Assembly: GCA_002354735.1 (NCBI GenBank)
Contig: DEMD01000015.1
Span: 395,304 to 459,303 of the forward strand
Source: Gammaproteobacteria bacterium UBA2679
GTDB lineage: Bacteria > Pseudomonadota > Gammaproteobacteria > Pseudomonadales > Oleiphilaceae
Length of the DNA stretch: 64,000 bases
Direction of reading: 5' to 3'
The notes below the pieces were generated by a model. That model searched no databases and was not told the DNA's origin. It saw only the letters and a program-made list of their open reading frames with translations. This document shows, one piece after another, positions 19,481 to 27,788 of the stretch. Each line of letters begins with the position of its first letter. The stretch's first letter is position 1. A program made the translations under genes and the position numbers.

Positions 19481-20452
19481 TCAGTCCAACACTGCGGCAA
19501 GAGAATCTGCATCCAGCACACGATCCAGCCATACTTCCAACTGGACCAATGTTGCTGTATCTATCTGCTGTAGCACATCGGCTGGCAGTTCACCGAAACG
19601 CTTGGTGAGCTGCCGCTTCAGTGTTCGTGCCTCGCCAAGTTCGATGCCGCGCTCCAGCCCTTGTTCCAGTCCTTCCTTCAAACCAGCTTGCCGATGCAGG
19701 TGGCTCCACTCCTTCACTCGTTCGCTTAGCATGGTATGCATCTCCGTTAGATCCTGAATTGCGGTCAGGCCCTCGCCGAGTCCCGGTACGCGGCTGAAGC
19801 GATGGGCAAACAGGGCCGCAAAAGCACTGCGCAGATCGGTGTAGCGCTCATCATCCAGCCGTATGACCAGCTTGCCAATGACGTTGATGACGCGGGCGTC
19901 GCTCTCTGCCATTTCCGCCTGAATGAGCGCTGCGGTCAGGTTGTCCAGGCGCTCGAGTTCCTGATGAGTATACCTGTTTTCGTCAATCAGGAGATACTTC
20001 AGGTCGGGCTGATAGCACCGTAGCCCCTCTGGCATGGATTGGACAAGCTCGCTCAGCTGTTGAGCGGCGCCCCAGGGCCGTTCGCCATTATACAACACCA
20101 TTGGTAGCACAGGCGGCAGTTGCTTATCCTCCGGCAGCTGCCGGGCTTTGATGAGATCCTGGTACAGCAGGCCCACATAGGTGAGCAAGCGAACTGCCAT
20201 GAAACGGTCCACCGTCGACTGGAACTCGAGCAGCAGGTACACATACAGCCATTCCTGCCTGAAGCGAACGCGCCAGACAATATCATCGGCTCGTTCGCGC
20301 ATATCATCCGTAATGTAGCTGTTGTTCAGTTTCTCGAGCGTGTCGAAGTCGAGATCGCCCACCCAGTCGCCAGGCACAAAGTCCTTCAGCAGATCCCGAA
20401 CCATCTCTGGATTGGAAAACAGCCGTTTATAGATGTGATCGTGTGAGCCCAT
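19481..20452 (-). CDS. Rpn-family recombination-promoting nuclease / PD-(D/E)XK transposase-like
   Basis: This 323-residue protein starts at ATG 20452 (MGSHDHIYKRLFSNPEMVRDLL); AGGGA lies four bases upstream. The nuclease core has LNNSYITDDMRERADDIVWRVRF then VYLLLEFQSTVD, matching the D...ExQ pattern of PD-(D/E)XK Rpn (Transposase_31) proteins. The C-terminal half has a charged EGLEQGLERGIELGEARTLK stretch and a DUF4351-like end. Rpn proteins cleave DNA and raise RecA-independent recombination in E. coli. There are no terminal repeats or target duplications, so it is not a recognisable mobile element. Confidence 0.85.
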   Translation of the reverse strand: MGSHDHIYKRLFSNPEMVRDLLKDFVPGDWVGDLDFDTLEKLNNSYITDDMRERADDIVWRVRFRQEWLYVYLLLEFQSTVDRFMAVRLLTYVGLLYQDLIKARQLPEDKQLPPVLPMVLYNGERPWGAAQQLSELVQSMPEGLRCYQPDLKYLLIDENRYTHQELERLDNLTAALIQAEMAESDARVINVIGKLVIRLDDERYTDLRSAFAALFAHRFSRVPGLGEGLTAIQDLTEMHTMLSERVKEWSHLHRQAGLKEGLEQGLERGIELGEARTLKRQLTKRFGELPADVLQQIDTATLVQLEVWLDRVLDADSLAAVLD

Positions 20453-20634
20453 GCATTCCCTGCTGGTTTTGAAGTAACGAGACGTCACAGAGTAGCGAAT
20501 TGCAGCGTGTCGGGACAGCTGTCATTGAGTGGGCGATCCAGCCTCGGGAAAAAAAGCGATTACCCTCGCTTTGGGCCGTCACATGAACCAGACATCCAGA
20601 GAAGTGGGATGAAAAAATGGTCTTCTAAATCCAA

Positions 20635-20662
20635 CTGTCATCTTACTGTTATGTTCTGTCGC
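20635..20662 (+). promoter_or_regulatory. Pho box upstream of the ExeM-type nuclease
   Basis: CTGTCAT-CTTA-CTGTTAT (20635-20652) is a near-consensus PhoB site, and a further CTGTCGC follows at 20656-20662. The site ends about 60-70 bp before the nuclease start. The remaining 20453-20634 stretch holds no gene I can support. Confidence 0.75.
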
Positions 20663-20720
20663 CAGACTGTCCTGCTCGCGCCTTAGTGGCAAGATTCAGA
20701 ATCAAATACAGGCAGTCACC

Positions 20721-23336
20721 ATGAAAAAGACCACTCATCTGGCATTGCGGCCTCTTGCCCTTGCCGTTCTCCTGGTACAGGCGGCAGGCGTTTCTGCGGC
20801 AGACGATCTCTTCTTTTCCGAGTACGTCGAAGGCTCGAGCAACAACAAGGCGCTCGAAGTTTCGAATCCGACAGATGCCGACATCGACCTGGCTGCCTAT
20901 GAAGTGCAGTTCTTTTTCAACGGCTCGCTTACAGCCGGCACCACACTCGATCTGACTGGCACGGTCGCCGCCGGCGATGTCTTCGTGATCGCTTCGTCAG
21001 CTGCCAACGAAATGCTCCTCAGTCTTGCCGATTTTATAAGTGGCGCGAGCTTCTACAATGGCGATGACGCCATCACTCTGTTGAAGGGTGGTGCAGTCGT
21101 GGATTCCATCGGACAGATTGGCATGGATCCAGGTAGTCAGTGGGGTGATTCGAATGTCGGCACTCAAAACCAGACGCTGCGCCGCAAGAGCAGCCTTGAG
21201 GTTGCAGATAGCGATCCTACCGATGCCTTCGATCCGTCGCTTGAGTGGGATGGTTTTGCGCAGGATGCCTTCGAAGGCCTGGGTGTCGTCGAAGACAGCG
21301 AGCCCGGTGATGGCAGCGGCGGTAGCGTAGAGGCCGGACAATGCGGTGACGCTGCGACGCTTATCCACGCCGTACAGGGCAGCGGCGACAGCTCGCCGTT
21401 GGTCGGTAGCGCCGTAATCATCGAAGGTCTCGTGACCGCAGCTCGTGATGATGGTTTCTTCCTCCAGGAAGAAGTAGCCGATGAAGACGGCGATGCCGCG
21501 ACTTCCGAAGGTATTTTCGTCGTGGCCGCGCAGTCACCTGCGGCTGGCTCTGTCGTACGTGTAGCCGGCACAGTTGGTGAGTTCTTCGACCGTACCCAGC
21601 TGGCCGAAGTCAGTGATGTCGTGGATTGTGCGACTACTGCTGAAGCCTCCACGGTTGCCATTGCATTGCCGCTACAGGCAGAAGGCAGTCTCGAGTCGCT
21701 CGAAGGCATGCAGGTGCGGGTATCGGACCTGAGCGTGTTCGACGTCAACAATATCTGGCGCTTCGGCGAGATTGGTCTCAGCAATGAGATCAAGCGTCAG
21801 CCCACAGATGTGTACGCTCCCGGCACCGCCGAGTACACAGCGCTCGTGACAGCGAACGCGCAGAATCAGGTGTATGTCGAAGATACCAGCTCTGCAAGCT
21901 TCCCAGCCGAAATCAGCTACTACACGCAGTTCAGTTATGACAACACGATCAGGGTGGGTGACAAGGTCTCCGCTGCTGGTCCGCTCAACTTCAGCTTTGG
22001 CAAGTACAAGATCAATCCGGTGGAACCCGTTGTGGTCATGGGCAGCCGAGAGCCGCTGCCGGAGCTCCAGTCAGGGAATCTGACTATCGCCAGCTTCAAC
22101 GTCTTGAACTACTTCAACGGTGAAGTGCTCGCGGATGGCACAGTTACCTTTGATTTTGCGGCCAACCGGGGGGCGGAAAGCGCCGAGGCTTTCGAGCTGC
22201 AGCAGGCTCGAATCGTCGATGCGATCAGGAAGCTGGATGCCGATGTGATCGGTCTGATGGAAATCGAGAATGATGGCTATGCCGAGAACAGTGCCATTCA
22301 GGCGCTCGTCAATGCCATCAATGCCGACCTTCCCGAAGCCGAGCAATTCGCATTCGTAGCCACAGCCGATGGTGGCTTACTCGGTAGCGATGCCATCGCG
22401 GTAGGTCTGCTATATCGCCCGGCTGTGGTCGCACCGGAAGGTGCTGCTGGCCAGATTCCCATGCCGGTTCAGACACTGGAAAACGGTAAGCTGGTGCAGA
22501 TGCGTACGGCGCTCGTGCAGAGTTTTGCGCATCAGGAGAGTGGCGAGAAATTTGCCGTTGCCGTCAATCACTTCAAGTCAAAGGGTTCTCCGTGCCTGGA
22601 AGACACCAGGGCACCAACCTTGATCGATTCGGCTCAGGGCAGCTGTAATGCGCTGCGAGTCTCCGCGTCGATCACGCTGGGCGAGGCGCTGAAGTCTGCA
22701 GACCTCCCCGAGCGCATCATGATCCTCGGTGATCTCAATGCCTATAGTGCTGAAGACCCACTTGCAGTGCTCACCGAATACGATCCGCAGGCACGTGGCT
22801 ATACCATCATGACCGCTGCGAACACAGCGGCCGATGGTGGCGCCGCTGTCGAGGTGACTGAAACTTTCGGCTACACCAATGTGGCCGAGCAGTTCGATCC
22901 TGATGGCTTTTCGTACTGGTTCTTCGGCAGCACCCAGGTCGGTAGTCTGGACCATATACTGGTCAACGATGCCATGCTCGAAGACGTTATCGATGCCGCA
23001 CATTGGAACATCAATGCGCCGGAGCCTTATCAGTTGCAGTATGATCAGGCCCTGCGTTTCTATCCTGATGCCAAGGGCTACAGCTTTACTGGTGTAGGAC
23101 CGTATCGCAGCTCGGATCATGATCCCTTCCTGGTGTCACTGAACCTGCAGCCTGCCACGCCATCCACACCGGTCGGTGATTTCAACAAGGATGGTCGTGT
23201 GACCGGCAAGGATCTGGCTGCGCTTGTCGGCCAGATGTATCGCAGGGTTACAGATGCCAACGCAGCGTTCGACCTCAACAGTGATGGCAGGATCAATTTC
23301 AAGGATTTCATCGCCTTCCTGCGCCTGCTCCGTTAA
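20721..23336 (+). CDS. ExeM/NucH-family extracellular endonuclease with lamin-tail and dockerin-like domains
   Basis: This 871-residue secreted protein has a signal peptide cleaved near AGVSAADD (about residue 26). A lamin-tail domain follows (DLFFSEYVEGSSNNKALEV, to ~165), then an OB-like domain (~205-300). The exonuclease/endonuclease/phosphatase domain covers ~450-810: LTIASFNVLNY, DVIGLMEIENDGY, FAVAVNHFKSKGS, MILGDLNAYSAEDP and SSDHDP carry the metal and catalytic residues. The C-terminus has two Ca-binding dockerin-like loops, DFNKDGRVTGKD and DLNSDGRINFKD. ExeM enzymes degrade extracellular DNA. The Pho box suggests it serves phosphate scavenging. Confidence 0.92.
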   Translation: MKKTTHLALRPLALAVLLVQAAGVSAADDLFFSEYVEGSSNNKALEVSNPTDADIDLAAYEVQFFFNGSLTAGTTLDLTGTVAAGDVFVIASSAANEMLLSLADFISGASFYNGDDAITLLKGGAVVDSIGQIGMDPGSQWGDSNVGTQNQTLRRKSSLEVADSDPTDAFDPSLEWDGFAQDAFEGLGVVEDSEPGDGSGGSVEAGQCGDAATLIHAVQGSGDSSPLVGSAVIIEGLVTAARDDGFFLQEEVADEDGDAATSEGIFVVAAQSPAAGSVVRVAGTVGEFFDRTQLAEVSDVVDCATTAEASTVAIALPLQAEGSLESLEGMQVRVSDLSVFDVNNIWRFGEIGLSNEIKRQPTDVYAPGTAEYTALVTANAQNQVYVEDTSSASFPAEISYYTQFSYDNTIRVGDKVSAAGPLNFSFGKYKINPVEPVVVMGSREPLPELQSGNLTIASFNVLNYFNGEVLADGTVTFDFAANRGAESAEAFELQQARIVDAIRKLDADVIGLMEIENDGYAENSAIQALVNAINADLPEAEQFAFVATADGGLLGSDAIAVGLLYRPAVVAPEGAAGQIPMPVQTLENGKLVQMRTALVQSFAHQESGEKFAVAVNHFKSKGSPCLEDTRAPTLIDSAQGSCNALRVSASITLGEALKSADLPERIMILGDLNAYSAEDPLAVLTEYDPQARGYTIMTAANTAADGGAAVEVTETFGYTNVAEQFDPDGFSYWFFGSTQVGSLDHILVNDAMLEDVIDAAHWNINAPEPYQLQYDQALRFYPDAKGYSFTGVGPYRSSDHDPFLVSLNLQPATPSTPVGDFNKDGRVTGKDLAALVGQMYRRVTDANAAFDLNSDGRINFKDFIAFLRLLR

Positions 23337-23382
23337 CGCGCCGCCAGTTGTAACGTTAATAGCGAAGTCAGTCGCAAGTGAC

Positions 23383-23410
23383 CTGAAAAGCCTCTTCGGA
23401 GGCTTTTCAG
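23383..23410 (+). terminator. Rho-independent terminator after the nuclease gene
   Basis: CTGAAAAGCCTC (23383-23394) and GAGGCTTTTCAG (23399-23410) form a perfect 12-bp stem closed by a TTCG tetraloop, followed by TTT. It ends 49 bp after the nuclease stop and separates it from the downstream Pho-box promoter. Confidence 0.9.
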
Positions 23411-23412
23411 TT

Positions 23413-23456
23413 TCCGTCATCGAATCGTCACAAACACGCAACAAAATCGTCACAAG
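23413..23456 (+). promoter_or_regulatory. Tandem Pho-box-like half sites, 11-bp period
   Basis: Four consecutive 11-bp units begin at 23413, 23424, 23435 and 23446; their cores read CCGTCAT, TCGTCAC, ACGCAAC and TCGTCAC. Units two and four share ATCGTCACAA exactly. PhoB binds direct heptamer repeats at this 11-bp period. Individual units are off consensus, so the periodicity and context carry the call. The array ends 65 bp before the phosphatase start. Confidence 0.58.
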
Positions 23457-23521
23457 TCAGCTCCACACTCGACGCTTTCGTGGATCACCCGATTCACACC
23501 ACAGTCTATATGGAGTTGACG

Positions 23522-25543
23522 ATGGACTATCCGAATTTCAGAACACTGGGTCTGAGCGCACTGCTGCTGGTAGCGTTGAGCGCATGCAGCGACGACGACA
23601 AAGATGACGAGCGCCCGGCTGCGCCGGATTCCGGTGAAACGGCGGCTTTCACGCTGCAGCTCCTTCACGTGGCCGATATCGACGGCTCGAACGCTGATGC
23701 GCTGGCTAATGTCGGCAGCTTCGCCGCCATCGTCGAGGGACTCAAGGCAGCGTATCCCGAGAAGACGCTGTTCGTTAGCTCTGGTGATAACTTCATCCCT
23801 GGCTCACGTTACGTGGCCTCCAGTGATGACTCGTTCTCGGGTGTACCTGGCGTTGCCGAACCTGGTAACGGCCGCGCGGACATCGCATTTCTGAGCGCCA
23901 TGGGCCTTCAGGCTTCAGCCGTGGGCAACCACGACATGGACGCCGGTCCCGGCAACTTTGCGGCCCTGCTGTTGCCTGATGGCAACTATCCCGGCGCGAC
24001 GTTTCCCTATTTGAGTAGCAACCTTGATTTCACAACTGACGCCGACACAGCACCACTCGTCGTCGCTGATGGTCAGGCAGCAGCGTCCATTCCGAACTCA
24101 CTGGCGAAATCTGCAATCGTCACAGTCGATGGTCAACGAATCGGCCTCGTCGGTGCCACGACGCCAACTCAGGAAGTCATCACCTCCACGGGCGACGTCA
24201 CCGTACTGCCTGCCAGCGATGCCATCCCGGAACTCGCAGCAATTATCCAGACCTCGGTCGATGCACTGACTGCCAATGGTGTCGACAAGATCATCCTGCT
24301 CGCGCATATGCAGCAGATTGCTGTCGAAAAGCAGCTGGCGACCCTGCTTCGTGATGTGGACATCATCGTCGCCGGTGGCTCGAACACCCTGCTGGCCGAC
24401 GAGAACGATCGCCTCATGGCTGGCGATGTCGCCGCTGACGATTACCCGCTGTTCTTCAGTTCAGCAAGCAATCAGCCGGTCGCGCTCGTGAACGTCGATG
24501 CCGACTATAAATACCTCGGTCGACTGGTCGTCGGCTTCGACGCCAACGGGGTCGTGATCGAAAGCAGCGTGGATGCCGCCGAAAGTGGTGCCTTTGTCGC
24601 CGACGCTGAAACTGTTGCAGCAGTCAACGGATCGGCCAACGCCACTGTGGACGCTATAGTGCGCGCTGTGAACGATGTGTTGCTGGCGAAGGAAGGCAAT
24701 ATCCTTGGCAATTCCAGCGTCTACCTGAATGGCCAGCGCGGCTCGGTTCGCACGGAAGAGACCAATCTCGGTAACCTGACTGCCGACGCCAACCTGTTCT
24801 ATGCCCAGTTGCAGGATCCCTCAGTCGCCATTTCGTTCAAGAATGGTGGCGGTATCCGTTCGGATATCGGCACGTTCTTCTTCCCAGCTGGTTCGACCGA
24901 TCCGGCCGACCTGACCTATGTGACCACACAGGCTTTTCCGGCTGCTGGCAAGGCTGCTGGCGATATCTCCCAGTTCGATATCGAAAGCGCGCTGGCCTTC
25001 AACAATGGCCTTACCCTGATCGACGTTACTGCACAGGAGCTGAAGGATATTCTTGAGACAGCCGTGAGCGAAGTCGAAAACGTCAGTGGAGCCTTTCCTC
25101 AGATCGGCGGCATGACGCTCACTTACGATCCTTCAGGTACCGCGCAGGCAATCGATGCAGCGACCAGTGCCGTCACGGTTCCGGGCACGCGCGTGCGATC
25201 ACTGACAGTTGGTAGTACGCCAGTCGTGACCAATGGTGTCGTCGACAGCGGTACCGGGTCATTCCGTATGGTCACGCTTAACTTCCTCGTCAATGGCGGC
25301 TTCGGTGTGGCGGTCAGCAACAGCAACCGCGTTGATCTGGTGCTCGACGCCGCAGTGCCGACCAGTATCGATATGTCAGCAGCAGATCCAGGTGCGGCCA
25401 TGTTTGCAGACACCGGCAGTGAACAGGATGCGCTGGGTGAGTATCTCAAGGCGACGTATCCAGACGCGAACACACCGTTCGCTTCGGCGGACACGATTGC
25501 TGATTCGGCTGCCACGGATACCAGAATCCAGACCGTGCAGTAA
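23522..25543 (+). CDS. 5'-nucleotidase/metallophosphatase-family lipoprotein
   Basis: This 673-residue protein starts at 23522 (MDYPNFRTLG), with GGAG seven bases upstream. A lipoprotein signal with LSAC at residues 19-22 is followed by an Asp-rich linker. The N-terminal metallophosphatase domain has LQLLHVADIDGSN, VSSGDNFIPGSRY, AVGNHDMDAGPGN, ILLAHMQQIA and VAGGSNTLL; the C-terminal 5'-nucleotidase domain has RTEETNLGNLTADA and FKNGGGIRSDIG. Two usual metal-ligand motifs are altered (DxD for DxH, GGSN for GHTH). It probably releases phosphate from nucleotides outside the cytoplasm, next to the nuclease that would supply them. Confidence 0.88.
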   Translation: MDYPNFRTLGLSALLLVALSACSDDDKDDERPAAPDSGETAAFTLQLLHVADIDGSNADALANVGSFAAIVEGLKAAYPEKTLFVSSGDNFIPGSRYVASSDDSFSGVPGVAEPGNGRADIAFLSAMGLQASAVGNHDMDAGPGNFAALLLPDGNYPGATFPYLSSNLDFTTDADTAPLVVADGQAAASIPNSLAKSAIVTVDGQRIGLVGATTPTQEVITSTGDVTVLPASDAIPELAAIIQTSVDALTANGVDKIILLAHMQQIAVEKQLATLLRDVDIIVAGGSNTLLADENDRLMAGDVAADDYPLFFSSASNQPVALVNVDADYKYLGRLVVGFDANGVVIESSVDAAESGAFVADAETVAAVNGSANATVDAIVRAVNDVLLAKEGNILGNSSVYLNGQRGSVRTEETNLGNLTADANLFYAQLQDPSVAISFKNGGGIRSDIGTFFFPAGSTDPADLTYVTTQAFPAAGKAAGDISQFDIESALAFNNGLTLIDVTAQELKDILETAVSEVENVSGAFPQIGGMTLTYDPSGTAQAIDAATSAVTVPGTRVRSLTVGSTPVVTNGVVDSGTGSFRMVTLNFLVNGGFGVAVSNSNRVDLVLDAAVPTSIDMSAADPGAAMFADTGSEQDALGEYLKATYPDANTPFASADTIADSAATDTRIQTVQ

Positions 25544-25568
25544 CACTACAGCACAATTTTCCACAATC

Positions 25569-25593
25569 AGCGCCAGGGCCTGCCCCTGGCGCT
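25569..25593 (+). terminator. Terminator-like hairpin after the phosphatase gene
   Basis: AGCGCCAGGG (25569-25578) and CCCTGGCGCT (25584-25593) form a perfect 10-bp stem with a five-base loop, 25 bp after the stop codon. The T-run is poor, so termination may be partial. Confidence 0.6.
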
Positions 25594-25696
25594 CTGCGTT
25601 GATATTCCCCCTACTGGAGCAATCTGACACCACCCAGCCGACGTTCAGTATATTGCTACACTAATGTACTAGTTTAAGTTTTCTGGGTGTACGCGG

Positions 25697-27649
25697 TTGT
25701 CAGTTCTAACACAGCAACATTTTCCTGGCTCGAAGGCCGGTCGGCTGAACGTCGTCCTGTCCATTTTGCTGTGCCTCCTATTCAGCCTCCTGTTCAGCCA
25801 TCCGGCAATGGCTGTAGTTCCGGTAATCGACCGTGGGCAGGGAGTCTTCGAGCTCGATGGTCGGGTCAGCTTCCTTACTGGGGCAGGGCAAGACAGCTCG
25901 CTTGATCTTGTGGTGGGTCAAATGGATCTGCCATGGCAACAACACGAGAGCGAGGGTGCGCTCAGTTTGCGCTATCAGCAGGATCCGGCATGGGTACGCC
26001 TGCAAATAGTCAATGAGCAGGCCGTGATGGCTGATTACGTGCTTGAAGTGGCTTGGCCGCTCATACCCAAGCTCGATTTCTACCTGCTTACTGACGAAGG
26101 TGTTCGGCATCAGATGGGTGGACAGCTCGTCGACGAGTCACTGCAGCCGCTGGCCCATCGTACAGAGCTGTTTCCTTTTCAGCTAGCACCAGGTCAGACA
26201 GGTACCGTCTACCTCAAAGTGGTCTCCGACGGTACGATACTGCTACCGTTGTCCCTCTGGTCGCAGGCGGACTTTTTTGAATACGACAGCAGTATCGACC
26301 TGCTGCTGGGCCTGTTCTTTGGCGCTATGCTGGTGATGGCGCTTTATAATGTTTCATTGGCTGTGCTGACACGGGACGCTGCCTATCTGTCTTACGTGCT
26401 CTATGTGCTAGCCCTTGCCGCTTTCCAGGCCAATGTAACCGGTATTGGCGGCTTGTACATCTGGCCTGACTGGCTTGAGTTCAAGCTCATGAGCTATGGC
26501 ATTACCTCCGGTCTTGGCTTCACCACAGCCACCATATTCACAATCCAGTTTCTCGAGCTGCGCAGAAACAGTCCCTGGCTTTACCGGATATCGCTCGCCA
26601 TTCTGGTTTTCTGGGTCGCGGTTGTTCTGCTGACCCCATTCCTATCGAAGTCTCTAATGGGGGCAGTAGGATTTCCGATGGGGCTGTTGTCGTGCCTGTT
26701 CGCCTGGACAGCCGCAAGCTATCTGGCTTTCAGGGGGCATCGTTCAGCCCTCTACTTCGTCATTGCCTGGAGTTTTCTCATTGTCGGTGCAAGTTTGTAT
26801 ATCGCGTCTATGGCCGGTATCGTGCCGCGCACGCCCATCACCGAGTACGCACAGGCGATTGGCTCGCTCATAGAGGTGGTGCTGCTGTCATTCGCGCTTG
26901 CCGAACGAATAAATCGAAGCAATGCGGAGCGTGTCGCAGCGCAGGCGGCTTCGCTGAGTCTGGCCAGTCAACTCGCAAGAGAGCGGGCTGAGAAGATCGA
27001 AGCTCAGGATAAGGCTTTTGCCATGCAGGTGCAGGCCACGGAGGTGCTCGAAGCCAAGGTGCAGGAACGCACGCAGGCGCTGAGTCAGATGAATAGCGAG
27101 CTGGAGAAAGCCAGCCAGACCGACGCTTTGACGGGCATCGGTAATCGGCGCTACTTCGAAGCCGAATTCGCGCGCCTGCTGAAGATCTGCAATCGAGCGG
27201 AGCAGCCGCTCACCCTCATGTTTATCGATGCCGATCATTTCAAGCAAATCAATGATGGCTACGGTCACGCGGTAGGCGATGAATGTCTTCGCCAGTTAGC
27301 TACAAGTGTTCAACAGAATCTTTGCCGGGCAGGGGATCTGCTTGCCCGCTTTGGTGGCGAGGAATTTGTTGTCGCTCTGCCGATGACAAGTCCCGATATA
27401 GCTTTGGAACTTGCGGAAAAAATGAGGCAGCGGGTTGCTGAGCTGGCAGTGCCGGTATCGTCGGCCGGCGCCGATGAGCCAGTCGGTGTCTGTCGGTTTA
27501 CCGTCAGCATCGGCCTCGCCGGATGGGTGCCACAGCAGCATGAGAGCTCCGATAAGTTGTTGAAGGCGGCCGATGCCATGGTTTATCGAGCAAAAGCATC
27601 TGGAAGGAATCGCGTTGAAGTCCTGAGCGACTGCGATAAACCTGCCTGA
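25697..27649 (+). CDS. Diguanylate cyclase with 7TMR-DISM sensor (GGEEF)
   Basis: This 650-residue membrane protein is read from TTG 25697. A signal peptide ends near HPAMA (residue ~38), followed by a periplasmic 7TMR-DISMED2 jelly-roll domain (~50-185). Seven TM helices (7TMR-DISM_7TM) cover ~190-400, then a coiled coil (~405-470) and a C-terminal GGDEF domain. The active site reads ARFGGEEFVVAL, and the RxxD inhibitory site is present as RAGD five residues upstream. It should make c-di-GMP in response to a periplasmic ligand, perhaps a carbohydrate. It is a single gene after the phosphatase. Confidence 0.93.
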   Translation: MSVLTQQHFPGSKAGRLNVVLSILLCLLFSLLFSHPAMAVVPVIDRGQGVFELDGRVSFLTGAGQDSSLDLVVGQMDLPWQQHESEGALSLRYQQDPAWVRLQIVNEQAVMADYVLEVAWPLIPKLDFYLLTDEGVRHQMGGQLVDESLQPLAHRTELFPFQLAPGQTGTVYLKVVSDGTILLPLSLWSQADFFEYDSSIDLLLGLFFGAMLVMALYNVSLAVLTRDAAYLSYVLYVLALAAFQANVTGIGGLYIWPDWLEFKLMSYGITSGLGFTTATIFTIQFLELRRNSPWLYRISLAILVFWVAVVLLTPFLSKSLMGAVGFPMGLLSCLFAWTAASYLAFRGHRSALYFVIAWSFLIVGASLYIASMAGIVPRTPITEYAQAIGSLIEVVLLSFALAERINRSNAERVAAQAASLSLASQLARERAEKIEAQDKAFAMQVQATEVLEAKVQERTQALSQMNSELEKASQTDALTGIGNRRYFEAEFARLLKICNRAEQPLTLMFIDADHFKQINDGYGHAVGDECLRQLATSVQQNLCRAGDLLARFGGEEFVVALPMTSPDIALELAEKMRQRVAELAVPVSSAGADEPVGVCRFTVSIGLAGWVPQQHESSDKLLKAADAMVYRAKASGRNRVEVLSDCDKPA

Positions 27650-27679
27650 CAACATTTATATCAACTACATTTTTAAAAT

Positions 27680-27697
27680 CTGTAACCTTTCTGTTTT
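27680..27697 (+). promoter_or_regulatory. Pho box upstream of the DUF4331 gene
   Basis: CTGTAAC-CTTT-CTGTTTT has the 7-4-7 layout of a PhoB site; the first heptamer is consensus and the second off by two or three bases. It ends 91 bp before the DUF4331 start. It is weaker than the phoX and nuclease sites. Confidence 0.55.
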
Positions 27698-27788
27698 ATC
27701 CCCGTAGCTCTTATTGGCTCCAGTGAACAGTCCGTCTTCTCTGGCTGCGCGAGCCCAACCAATTACACTGCTATAAGCAGGGGGATGA

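Noticed and set aside
19481..20452. Rpn/transposase-like gene as a mobile element
   Set aside because: No inverted terminal repeats, target duplication or partner genes are visible at its edges.
23424..23456. Repeated ATCGTCACAA as a CRISPR or iteron array
   Set aside because: Only two exact copies, with no spacers of uniform length; the 11-bp period and gene context fit PhoB half-sites better.
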